From assembly GCA_025738555.1 (NCBI GenBank), contig JAOVFP010000012.1, forward strand, positions 1,240,001-1,304,000: DNA of 64,000 bases, written 5' to 3'. Numbering within the stretch: the stretch's first letter is position 1; each line of letters begins with the position of its first letter. Source of the stretch: Cyathus striatus (lineage: Eukaryota > Basidiomycota > Agaricomycetes > Agaricales > Nidulariaceae). Of this stretch, positions 11,516-23,323 are shown one piece after another. A model generated the notes under the pieces. The model ran no database searches, was not told where the DNA came from, and worked only from the letters and a program-made list of their open reading frames with translations. The position numbers and the translations under genes are program-made.

Positions 11516-14500
11516 CTACCTGCCCTGTGAAGTCCACTTCGGGTTATCAGTTACCACTCCCCCAACGCCTCCCTCAAATACAGCATCAATCTCAACCTGC
11601 AAATCCGGGGCGACAGTCACATTGGGCGTCATAGCCCACAGCGCAACAGCCACCGTACTACCACAAAAAGTCAGAATTGTCCACAACCAAAGCAGAAAGA
11701 AATACATACTTCTCGCCATTATAATCAAGTATACCCTGATGTACCGGGAACTTCGCCTGCGGTCTACACACGTTATTAACTTCTAAGTCTTATCTGACAA
11801 CACCAAAGGTACTCACCCAAGATTCCCAACCCTCTTCCCCATCATCCACCCATTCACAAACAAGAAGGCGCGATATGGCTGCCCCAACGGCTCATTAAAA
11901 TTGAAAGACATCATGACGTCCAGGTTCTGGGGTATCGCAAGCTTAAACGTCGTAACGAAGAATCCAACGCCTGCCGCCGAGCCAGGCAACCCGGAGGAGA
12001 GAGGGCGAGAAGCCCATCCAGCAGTGTTGAACCCGGGCAAATGCCAACCTTGGCGTTCGCCGAAGAGACCACCTTCATTGAGGACACCACGGGTTTTGTC
12101 GGGGAAGCTAATAGCATATTCGTCAGATTCCCACCTCACACACGACATAAGGGGAGTACTAACTTCTCATAACCACCAACTTTACCCTGTACTTTCCATG
12201 TAGTAAAGTCACCAGTATCAAGCTTGAAGCCACGAATACCTCTTGGGCTCTTGGGCGAGTTCAACCCATCTGACAAAGCAGGTTAGATAAATCTATTCCA
12301 TCAGAGCCCAAAAGAACTTACTCGCACCTCCGGTTTCATTCAACCCCATGTTATCCTGGACAACAGTGATAACGTTGTCCTTGCCCGGTAACAGCGCACC
12401 AGGAGGAAGGATAAACTTGTCATCGGTCTCTTCGAGAATGCGGCGATTGTTCGTAGAGCTAGAAATGCTCAGCCTGCAGTAAATCTGGGTGAGAAAGTGT
12501 ACTCACTTTCCGAAGGAGGTATTCAAGAAAACGTTGTTAAGCCATACACTAGCCGCAAACGCTGTAACAGACGTTAATGACCATCCACCAAATGCAGCGC
12601 CAAAGACTGCTCACCTTCACCACCATTAATCGAAAGATTAACGCTCTTCTCAGCACCAGTAGCCTGGAAATGCCCTCTCCAAAGCACGGTATTCTCACAG
12701 CTACAACGTCTCGTCAATATCCATCTTCCATATCCACAAAAGTATCACTCACAATCCATAATCACACCCATACAGTACCCTCCCATCACCATAATAAGGC
12801 TTAAACGGAATATTCGTCGAAGTCTTATTCGCCACTACCCAAGTAGAATCATCGAAACCAGCACCAATCTCCGGCAAACTATCCTTAAACTTCCACTGTG
12901 TCAAACTGGGCACGGGGATACTCGTCGTCGAAACCTTCGTGCTCAAACTGCCCACGAATCCACCTATAGCAGTAACCGCCGAAGAAGCCCTAGCGTCTCC
13001 AGAAACACGCTGTCCATTCCATGTAATTGTATGAATATTCTTGGACGCAATAACAGTCAACGTCGCATCAGTCTGCAAGTCACCCCTAAGCGCAAGCGTG
13101 GACCCGGAAATGGTCGCATTGCGAACGAGGTACGGGCCACCCACAAGCACAGTTTCATTCGTGCCTATACCCCAGAAGTTCTTCAACGGGTCATTGGAAG
13201 AGCCAGCAATAGCAGGAGCCCAGAAGCTAGCTGCGGTCTCAGAGTCGGCGTACAGAACTAACTGCTTATCCGAATCCCATATTGTAACGAGCTGGGTTAC
13301 ACCGGGGAGAACGGTAACAACGTTTAGTCCTGCTGCCTTTGTGATATTCACTGAAGCTGGAGGAGTAGCATGAGCATTGTTAGGTGTGCCTTTGAAGCCC
13401 AAGGTTGCGAATTCGTGGAACTGGGTGCTGTTTCCGTGCAGGAAAAGTATATCCCTCCCGTCGATTACACCAGCAAAGAATGCCTGTGCAGTGGAATAGA
13501 CAATTCTTGACGTGCCGAATGCGTAGTCCGTTACGATAACCTTTGACTCCCTCCCACCAAGGGTGATAGATGGAGCAACAAGCGGGATCTGCAGCGCCCC
13601 ATCAGAGGTAGTCACGTTAAGCTTGAAGTTGGTCGTTGCTCTAAGTACATTCCATCAGACCCACTCTTATATATCGAGAAAGAAAGAACATACGTGGAAG
13701 TAGAGGCCGTCTGCCGCGCAACATAGAAACCTGCTTTCGAATCAGGATTGCGCAGGAAGGTGATAAACGCCGCTGGGTTGGAGGAGACAGCCAGCCCGGT
13801 AGATGCGTCTGCGACCCAGTCTGTCTTGTAGAATTCAGGTGAACTGCGTAGGAAAAGTCCTTGTCGCTTCAGTTCGTCGAACTTTGTTGTTAGCTCTCTT
13901 GACTCTGCGATCTACAACAATACTCAGCACTGTAGCACAAAAGGAAAAGAGATAAAGGGTAAGTACCGAAGAACCATAATCGTACGAAGTATAAACACCA
14001 TGGAAGGGAATAGCACCCCACGACGTACCACTTCATCCTAATCAGTCTCTCATGTAAGGAAAGGAAAGGAATAAATATACCCGAAGATCATGTAGTAGCT
14101 GATCAATTTCGCGTTGCTTGCCCAAAGTTGGAGGTTGAAAACAGATTGGAAGTCAGGGCCGGTGAGAACGCGGCATGGTGCATATCCTATACCACCGATT
14201 AACACGACCGACGAATAGCACATATACGAAGCGTACCTGGTGCTGTAGGACCCCATGCATCGAATGACCCTCCTTGGAATTCAGGGAAGTACCATGCTTG
14301 CGAGGGGTTCACTTCTGCGTGGTAGCTATGATAGTTTGTCGTCACAGGCTTCCAGACCGTGGGGTTGGAGCAGTCGAATCCTTGAGGGTACGAATCCAGA
14401 CTACGCATGTCAATGAGTACGGCACACATTAATGCCGCTAGAAGAAAGCATACCCGTAAAGATCTACCGCGCCCTAAATCATAGCACAATGAATACTGGA

Positions 14501-15727
14501 ACAGAAAGAGAGGAAACATTACTGACAGTACCGTTGATAAAGTTCCTCCCTTCTCCAGGATCATTATAAGTAAGAGGAACCACAATATCCGAAGCATGGT
14601 ACACATTCTCCAGATCAACGAAGTATTCAGCTTGTTGAATTGGACTCTGGCCGAACTCGTTGTCCACTTGCACCGCTACAATCATCCATCTTAGCCAACT
14701 TGTACTGCATTTCTACGAGAAGACGCACCGATAACAGGACCTCCATTAGAAATCTGGTTGGGTGCAGTAACGTCGATAATGCCTTTGACATAGTCCTGCC
14801 ATGCAGCTTTCCAATCTGTGGCGTTGGTTCGGAGTGTGCCTGCGACTTGGGACGTGGCCCAGTGAGCTATACCACCCGCTGTCGTTTCTGCATTGATGTA
14901 CTAATTCCCCTTCAGCATACACTCTCTCACAAACAAATATATACCCACAGGTCCTGAGGGAGAGTCAGAATGTACCATAAAGACGCATACATAGAAACAC
15001 ACCCGGCCTAAGCACAATCCATATCCCCGCCTCGCGTGCAGCATCATACAAAGGTTGCAATGCCCTGAATCCATTGAAATCGATGACACCAGGAGCGGGG
15101 TTGATGAGCCCCATGTGTGTGTACACGCTTACGGCGTTCAGGCCTGCTGCTTTTACTTTTTGCAGGATGTCGGGCCACAGTGAAGGGACTGGGAGACGGA
15201 ATGTATGGAATTCGCCAGAACTAATGACGGGTAAGTCGATGTATGCGCATTTAAGAGGGTACATACTGCAAAAAGACGCGTTGCCCACGAAGAATAAGAC
15301 TAAAGTTATCGAACTGCACATCGTCAGTGCGTGCGAGCTGTTCGAACGAGCTGCTTAAATCAGGCTGGGTATCAGTCTGTGGGGTATCACCCTCGCTTGG
15401 AGAACGAGATGAGATTCCATTGAATTGATGAAAAGAGAGCCCAGGGGTCCACGAAGAAGCGGTGACTTTTGATGATGTCAAGACGAAGAATATCGAAAGC
15501 AGCCCAGTAGTCAACCAAAACCACCTCGAGCGGTGAGCTTTATAGCTATAGCTCGGCATGGCAGCGTCTGACATCTTCTCCTTCGAAAAGACGTATTTCT
15601 CGCTGCTGTCTTTCTCAACAGGAACAGGAACGACTTTGGTGCTTCCCCACATCCCTTTCTTCTCAGTATTTGTACTGAAGGCATGCTTCAGAAAGCCCCT
15701 AGAGCGAGTCTCATGATCGCGTTGCAT
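11516..15727 (-). CDS. GH35 beta-galactosidase
   Basis: Eighteen exons on the minus strand: 15267-15727, 15003-15220, 14949-14953, 14729-14900, 14527-14675, 14454-14473, 14237-14400, 14081-14186, 13967-14030, 13694-13911, 12753-13640, 12615-12700, 12507-12561, 12322-12458, 12164-12269, 11817-12107, 11710-11763 and 11516-11657; 1111 residues. The TIM-barrel signatures are complete: HSGEFHTFRLPVPSLW, RPGPYINAETTAGG, AVQVDNEFG (acid/base Glu292) and WYFPEFQGGSFDAWG (nucleophile Glu382). C-terminal beta-sandwich domains follow. The third exon is only 5 nt (GACCT) and supplies the GP of RPGPYIN. A hydrophobic segment at residues 69-85 is either a signal anchor or, if translation starts at 15574 or 15559, a signal peptide of a secreted enzyme. 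The enzyme would release terminal beta-galactose from plant polysaccharides. Confidence 0.92.
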
Positions 15728-15774
15728 GACATAGAAGTGAGGATAGGGCGGGTTGAACTAGAGGCTCTGCTCGT

Positions 15775-15915
15775 TCATGGAGCAAGAAGGTTTCCACGGC
15801 CAGATGGCCAGCGGACCGTGTGCTGGCCGTTGAAAGAAGCGAACAGGGTGCCTTTGACGTGGTTGATCCCGAACTTGGAAATTCCCGCGCTGGGCTCTTG
15901 ACCTACAGCGGCCAT
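15775..15915 (-). CDS. Possible 46-residue ORF upstream of the beta-galactosidase
   Basis: The minus strand holds MAAVGQEPSAGISKFG followed by INHVKGTLFASFNGQHTVRW, ending at a TGA at 15775. It is separated by about 48 bases from the beta-galactosidase start and lies in its 5' leader. The composition looks coding-like, but I recognise no family. It may be a short upstream ORF, a stand-alone small gene or an exon remnant. Confidence 0.25.
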   Translation of the reverse strand: MAAVGQEPSAGISKFGINHVKGTLFASFNGQHTVRWPSGRGNLLAP

Positions 15916-15919
15916 CTAC

Positions 15920-18480
15920 GCTCTCCTCTTCGTCGACGACGATGTTCACCATAAATCTACCTTCTCTAAAGCTTGCTTTCTTCCATTCATGCCAACCAAT
16001 ATCAAAATTTCTCCACATTTCTTGCTTCAGAACTTGAAGTTCACACTTGCCATCTCACCTCCATCTAAAAATGCACAAATTCTTAAATTCTTAAACCCAC
16101 ACTCTAGACAACGTGATCAAGCTCAACTTCTAACGAAGTGGATTACTTGTGGATTAATACGCTTCATAGCCAATTATTACGCACATAAATCATCACAGCG
16201 AGCTTCTATATCCTCGGTAGCTTTCTGGACCTTGTGGTGAACGGCCCGCGCAATGCCACTACAATAAAATGGTTCTCTGGAATAACGCCTAGTTTTTTTT
16301 TGATCTAGACTTGAGTCCGAAAGGTAGCACAGAGAGTTCAAAGAAGTATTGCATCACTACTTCAAAGTCCAGGGAGATTTCTCAAGCTCAAGACCCAACG
16401 GCAGTAGGTCCTTTGTGATACTCCTTGAATACTCCGGGAGCGCCCCATTTTCCTTCTGTTCCTCTCTGAATGACGTGATCCCACTATATATAGACTCTAG
16501 AGGAACCCATCTCATCTATCATCAATCATTCCGTTCTATCTTTGTTACTTGTATATGATGTCTAAACTCGACTGGCGGCTGCTTCTTTGAAAATTGCATC
16601 CACGGCAAATCTACGGGTTACAGCGCACAGAATTACATCCATTATCCATGACATTGATGGACGCCTACCAAGCCACATATCCATCATCTTCACCGCCCAC
16701 AGAAAAATTTCCATCGCTGCGAAGAGCTTCTATCTTCCGGCCCATTTATCACCTTCGGAAAAACAATTCATTACAAGTTGCTGGAAAGGCTTTCTGATAT
16801 CACATCGTCGAAGGGCTTCTATATAGTGGTGTGCCTATAACGCCTACATTGTAAGTATTCTTGTTCTCTGTCGAGCGCTTGCGGCTTTTTCATGGTGGTA
16901 CATCGTTCAAAGTTCCACGACTTCACGGACCCAACCAAGGCCGCCAAGTCATGATATCCACCCAGCCATTTCATCTCGACGGCAGTTATCATATTGAAAA
17001 CTTCCATGTAGTACTTATTGTCCACTGTGCACCCACAGCGGAGAGCGCTCGAAAGGATGATGTTGTAGGTTCAATATTCCACGAAGTCACGGACAAGACT
17101 ACCAAACATTCTCGTCATATACCTCAGGCAAATGTCACAAGCACTCCGCACCCTCCGCATGCGGCAAAGTTGAAAGTTCCCCTCCGGGAGTCCCAACCTT
17201 CTTTCCCCGGACCGATCGTCGGCCTATATCATTATTTCCGCCCATTTGCTCCCATTTGACGCTGTTCGACGTCGCGCACCGCTGCGATCACCCTTAAACC
17301 TTACCGCTTCAACAGGCTTCAACACCCCGCTCTAACCGAGACTTGCCTTTGTAGGCTTAAGTCACAGCAGGCTATGCTCCGCGGCGTGCGCCGTCCATAG
17401 TCGAAGGCAAGAATATATTGCCAATTTGGGACTGCGAGGACGCCATTGAAAAATTGAAACCCGACTGTGCAGTGTGAAACATTTCTCCTTTGTGTTTGAT
17501 ACATGATCGTCGGTTGGTTGGTGTCGTTTGAGGGTGATGCTGGCGATGATCTCTCGAATCGGTTAGAGGTGTGTAAGCAATATGCAAGAGGGAAGTCAAG
17601 ACTAAGAATTTCTGTTTTTTTTTTTGTACAAACTAAAGGTACCGGCACAGAAATGTAACTGTACATATACACCGCGGAGCTTGGTTGAATCGTGCTGCAC
17701 AAATATGTATTGGTGTAAGTATAGTTTTTCTTATGAAGTCATACTTACCTATTTCAAAGATATGATAGCGATTAGTAACTACGCTACATGATGATCAACA
17801 ACTAATCGTATAGCAGACTAACGAGTAACCAGCGATGGTAGCACCATCGCGGCGGTCCCGGAGGTTGAACACAACCAACATCGTTCGTCATAACATCACT
17901 CAACGAGCGCACCCGACCGTCGCAACGATCGATAACATTACGAAATTCCTTTCCATGGGGTGAACATACATATAGGAGTACTTGCAACACCCCTGCAGAT
18001 TCTCGAAGTGAGTAAGGGTATTTGAAAATGCAGCTCCAAGGCAGTCATAGAACCACATGTACGGAGAGCAGGAACTGTATGAACACAGTAGTAGTGACAT
18101 ATAGGGGTTTGAACTTACGCGTACGCCATAGAGGGCCTTAGGCGTAACGGACGACTGCTACCGACGACGCCGACTCGACAAGGAACTTTGTAAATCACGA
18201 TTCACTCGCGTGGCGCGGATGATGCGGTCTGCCACAGACCTAAAGTAGGCATATTAAGAACATCAAGAAGACCCTTCTTCCGTGAAACCGATGATCAGCC
18301 TCCAACTTCCAAGTATTTTATGTGTTAAACAAACCAATACGAATTCCAAGGACCTAACCGATAGCAAAACAACTACAAGAAATAATACACATAATTTACA
18401 AAGGTACCCAAAATAGACAGCATACAGGAACCCCGAGAAATTTTTGAAATGGAAGTCAGTCAGGGCCTCAGAAACGTTCG
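15920..18480. other. Long intergenic region, no gene recognised
   Basis: Between the beta-galactosidase and the first DUF6534-like gene I found no exon chain that matches a known family. A TATATATAGAC stretch near 16487 and a GTAAGT site near 16852 suggest a possible decayed short gene around 16555-17260, containing two similar motifs FHDFTD and FHEVTD in different frames, but nothing firm could be built. Confidence 0.4.
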
Positions 18481-18483
18481 ATT

Positions 18484-20618
18484 TTAGAAGAACTTCACAG
18501 AAAATTTCTTAGCTTCGCAATAATTAGAAGTAGATAAGATCACCCACTTCGACTCAGTCGGACTTCGATAGCTCTGGCTGTGAGTTAAACTACGACCTTG
18601 ACTATGTTGACTAAAATACTGAACGTGACTGTCCTGACTCCGTTGCTGCCCATAACCATGACTCTGGCTATGTTGACTCCGGTACGGCAGTTGATTTACC
18701 TCGTCTAACTGTTCCTCTTGATGGAAGGTGACAAGCTGGAACTCAGGTTCCCGAATCTATATTAACAGTTCAAGAATAACGCTAACATTCGGAGTTATTA
18801 GTAAAACGTACCTTTGACCAACCATTGGTAATAACGTGGTCCACAACACCCACACTAGGCATGCGCGTACCAAGATGGAATAGATTGGTATTATTCGTAT
18901 CGCCCTGGCGATCAGTCCCTCTTCCGCGGACTTGTCTCCTGGTGTTCAATCTAAGAGAATTAATCAGTCCGACGGCATCATGCGAATTCAAGCGTCCTAC
19001 GTTGCCATAAACGAAATGGCGTACACTAGATTTATAGATGAGTATTATGAAAAAAAATATTAAAAGAACAAACTTACTCTTGCTAAGAGTAAAGTACACC
19101 GCGGCAAAGTAAAGGTTATTGTCTGGCATCGCATTATACTGTTACATATGATTAGAAGTCATTCAAATTTATCATATGGCAGAAATACTAACCAAAACCA
19201 ATACATCCACGCTGACAGTGCTGCAAGAATAGCATAAATTTGGATTTTCTGCAATTTCACGAGCTCACACAAACCTTGTGACAGCCCCCGTGTTAACAGC
19301 ATACTTGGACAAACTGTTAACCAGAGAATCCGAACTAAAAGACTCGCTTAAAATCACAATTCCCAACGGAATCTGTAAGAATCACATACGCAGTATACCC
19401 CGTACGGAGGCGATTGAGGTAGTAGCATAGCGAAGCGGCCGTTACAATATCCGTAAGGACTCCCACGCCGAGGGATACTGTCCCAAGCACCTATATTGTT
19501 CTGTAAGGCATCGATGGGAAATTCGTGAACGCGTACCTGTAGGTCTTGTACAGAGTAGATGTTTGGAAGAGCGAAACTGAACCAAAAGTTGGTATGGGAT
19601 AGATTTTACTAATAAGTAGCACTTACGCTTTTATCGTGTAAGCTAAAGAAAGACGAGCGTAAGCACATGAGATACGATGAGAGAGGCAATAGTAATACTT
19701 AATGCTAAGCCTATTGCGCAGGCAGAATATAATTAGACTGAAAACTCTTATCTTGCTAAATATACTAACCTAATTGCCCGAGTGCAAGTAGTAGCTATGA
19801 CGACTGTGAGCAAGAGCGCACTTGGGATAACTTCATAATACTAACCACAAGACCAGTTATGAAGATATTACGGCCGCTAACTGCGCGATATGGTAAGAGT
19901 CTTAACACCACATCTTCAAAATTAGCAAACGGCCTTACATCTCCAAACGCGGAAAGCAAAATAACTGAAACGCAGCGTCAGTATTCCATTACCATTACAA
20001 CGCGCTCAAAAAGATGCAACGCACGTCTTGACAATACATCCGACGATCGCCTTCAAAATAGTTAAACGCGTATGCAGGGTACAAAACAAAAAAGAACCTA
20101 CTCCGAATGTCAGCTGCAACTGTTGAAACACTGTGTAAGCCACGTGGTGAAATACAAGGAAGACAGGTTCGTACAATCAGAGACCTTGAATATCGGAATA
20201 AAGTCAGGTTGGGCGGAAGGCTCGATGCGTCAACGCGTGGAACGTACCATGTGGTAGTTGCCGCTAACAGTACCAGTGGCTTGAGATAATTGACGATGCT
20301 GTAGTAGTATATCAGGTGGCCAATGCACATCTGGTCTGCCGTTTCGAGCAATCTACAGTCTAGGGTTCATGCAAGAACCAAGAAACTTGGGAAAGAAAAC
20401 GTACACTATCAACAAAACCTGACCAGGGAACATTGAGCATGAACAACGCGTTACATCTGAAGCCAACATACCAAACACTTGAACATCCACCGATCCACAG
20501 GGTACCTCCAGAAATAATAAAACACCTGGGTCAAGAGTGTCCCATAGACCACACATGCGAATCCAAAGCCAATGAACACCGCGCCTAGCGTGCTATCTAG
20601 AGTTGGAACTACGGCCAT
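18484..20618 (-). CDS. DUF6534-like multi-pass membrane protein 1
   Basis: Nineteen exons: 20472-20618, 20405-20418, 20248-20352, 20175-20184, 20102-20119, 20025-20050, 19939-19964, 19846-19880, 19770-19794, 19699-19710, 19627-19642, 19537-19576, 19390-19490, 19275-19334, 19193-19220, 19078-19138, 19001-19025, 18812-18950 and 18484-18756; 386 residues. Every intron is GT-AG and frame is kept throughout. The protein opens LDSTLGAVFIGFGFACVVYG, then YFAFRVWRFSGRNIF, TYTIKAFALP, LGVGVLTDIVTAASLCYYL and LNTRRQVRGRGTD. This matches the basidiomycete membrane family I know as DUF6534 (about seven hydrophobic segments, function unknown). The tail is Ser/Gln/His-rich. Exons of 14, 10, 18, 26, 26, 35, 25, 12 and 16 nt encode the central helices. 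It is a tandem paralogue of the next gene. Confidence 0.88.
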
Positions 20619-21334
20619 GGCGTCCAGAGCGTGCTCGACGAACAATAATAAAAACCAGAACGGGGAAGAAAGTGAACAAAATGCAACAAGTTACAACACA
20701 CGTCCACCAGGGCGAGGAGTTATGGGTGCTCACGCATCATTTTGAGGGAAAGCAACTACAGAACCTAAACATAGATTTGATGTTGATGTCCAAGAAATTT
20801 TCGTATGCCGCGAAGAAGTTCAGAGGAGTCATGCGGGCACAAAGCTTGTCTTGGGAACAAGTGGGGAAGGCTGAAAGATGGACATCTCAACCAGGGTCCA
20901 AGAGGGTCTAACTTGGGCCCAACTCCGACTCCAGTCTTAGAAACGGTGCTGAGAAATCAGCTGTGAGAATCAGATTCCGCGTGCGAATTAGAGGATCCCA
21001 GTCACATGACCACGTATTATGGGAACGAAATGCCACCTTTGAAATTTTGTCCAAGGATTTATTGACAGTGACAAGTCTGATGGATACCCTCAAAAAACCA
21101 TGCTCTGTTTACTTTTTAAGTAGGTACACAACCACCATCACCTCCAAACACCCGATAGTCGCCATTTCAGACGGCGTTAACACACTGACACGATGTCCTT
21201 GTGTAAAGGCACGGCCAGGTCCCCTCACACGACCTGCTGTCGTGCTGAAAGGTGCTAAAAATCAGCGTACAAATTCAATTTACATTAACTTTTATACAAG
21301 AGAGAATTAAAGGATTGTGGGTTCTAGTTATTGT

Positions 21335-23323
21335 TCAGTTTTTGGCTTCTGGAATAGCGATTGTGGCTGAAGCAAAGACAGGGGTTAGAGTAGAAGAGGT
21401 AGTTATGGCAAATGTCGAGCTTACAATCGACCGGTCTGGCCCTATTCCTTCTTCCATGTCAGAAATGACAGAAATTTCTTGTCGGATACCGACCTCCATG
21501 CTCTGGGATAAAGTCTTCAGCAATTGTTACAACACTAACGGATGCGCACCATTACCTTTGTGCCAACGTCAGACGGATATGTACGTGGTGCACGACCGCT
21601 CTGTGTGACCATGAAGAAAGTATTCCGTGCGTTATCTGTATTATGACTTGTGCTTCCGTCTCGATCTGTTCCTCTTCCGCGGATTGCCTTCCGGGTGTTT
21701 AGGGTACAGAGGAAGGATATCGCATACACTTAATGCAACCATGAAACAACATACAACGGGAATAGAATAGTTACTTACGCTTTCCGAGAACAAAGTACGA
21801 CGCCATGAAGTGGAATGCCTTCGGGCGCAAATTGTACAGCAGGAGGGTACAAAGACTGACCGCACTATCCGGGAGTCGGTAATGAAATAAATGAACCATG
21901 ACGTACATCTTACCTCGTCAGTGCACCAGTATTGATCGCATACATACAGAGTCGATTAACGAGTGTATCTGACCTATAAAAGCGTCAGTTTCATATCTCC
22001 GTAGGAGCGTAGGAGAAGCGGTAAAACGTACTTCCTGAATCCAGTACGTAGCTTCCGCAGGAAATAACATAGCGCAATTGCTATTAAAGTATCGGTTATG
22101 AGACCGGCACCTAACGAAAGCGACGCAATAAGCTAGTTATTGTTAGCATGACTTCTACAATATATCTGAGGTGCCGTATGTTACCTTGAGTTGGTCTACA
22201 AGCCCAAGTTTGTCTAGCTGGAAGCTACAAGGCAATCAGCGGCAGTAGATAAGACAGAGGGCGCATCACTTACGATCTAACGGTGTAGACTACACCCATA
22301 TAGACTTCATTAGATATGACACGGGTCCTGAGCGCTGATACGTACCAATTCCGAGGCCTATTTTTAATCTCCCGTTAATCACCGTGTAAGAAAAGATAGG
22401 AACAAACAATCTACTCACCAAGTTGGGCTGCAATCAGCAAAACCTATAAAAATTGCACTGAATTAGACGCTAGGATTGGGTAAGGCGATGGGATTCGACA
22501 TACTATGAACCCGGTTACCAGTATGTTCCGGTTGCTAACTGAGACAAGATTAGACAAGAACTTAAGAAGTGCGGAGTACAAGGCTTACATCTCCAGACAC
22601 GCATCGCGAAGCAACTGTTTTTGGCTTAGTGGGCGCATGATATCAACAAATTCTTCACACTCACGCTTTTACGATGGTTCCTACAAAACACTAGAAGACT
22701 GCGTAAGGATCCGTCATCAAGGAATGTTTGTAAATTGGACCCACCCCCAAAATGATTTGAATCTATTCCCGTGGCAAGAGTGTAAGCGTGAGGTATGCCG
22801 AGGACGAATGACAATCTTACAAGCAATGTCCTGTATCGTGTCAGAATGAGACGAAATGACAGTATAAGGATGTTGCTCACCATATGATTGTCCCCGATAA
22901 TAACACCAGCGGGGACGCATAGTTACTGTGACAATAAGCCAAAGGAAGGAAGGTAATAGATACTTGGACCTACCGAATAGTATAGTAATACACGGCATGC
23001 CCAATGAAAAACTGATCCAGACACTCCAGAGCCCTAGTGTAGTGATTCCGGGGTATTAGACATCGCAATGAAAAACAACGAGCAATGAGGTTACCATAAA
23101 CCTCCGACCTAGAGTCACGAACGTTATTGAAGGAAACATAACGAAAGCAAGTTGTGCTTACCAGAATCTTGTAGCCGGGTTTATCTGCAGGATAACGTTG
23201 GAAATAGACGAAAACCTGCGTCGTGAGCACTCCGAAGACCACACACGAAACCGCGAAGCCAATTAACACGGCCCCTAGGGTGTCATGGAAGGAAAAGCCG
23301 GCTGGTATGATCATTGTCGACAT
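21335..23323 (-). CDS. DUF6534-like multi-pass membrane protein 2
   Basis: Eighteen exons: 23162-23323, 23095-23108, 22974-23033, 22881-22925, 22821-22830, 22745-22762, 22665-22690, 22589-22614, 22504-22538, 22419-22443, 22346-22357, 22274-22289, 22185-22224, 22032-22132, 21914-21973, 21779-21864, 21556-21728 and 21335-21514; 362 residues. Key text: FHDTLGAVLIGFAVSCVVFG, ILVGGLWALECLDQFFIGHA, CFAMRVWRFSNRN, VYTVRSFQLDKLG, LGAGLITDTLIAIALCYFL, LNTRKAIRGRGTDRDG. Exons 5-14 have exactly the lengths of the corresponding exons in gene 1 (10, 18, 26, 26, 35, 25, 12, 16, 40, 101 nt); here the segment that is a single 105-nt exon in gene 1 is split 60+45, and two 3' introns of gene 1 are absent. The last intron (41 nt) is unusually short and is the least certain. 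The start could be the Met three codons further in. Confidence 0.87.

Noticed and set aside
16861..17259. 132-codon plus-strand ORF
   Set aside because: No recognisable motif; possible decayed gene only.
20010..20030. Apparent stop TGA in the first DUF6534-like gene after KTCVASF
   Set aside because: It falls inside an intron (19965-20024); splicing gives IVKTYFAFRVWRFSG, matching the family.
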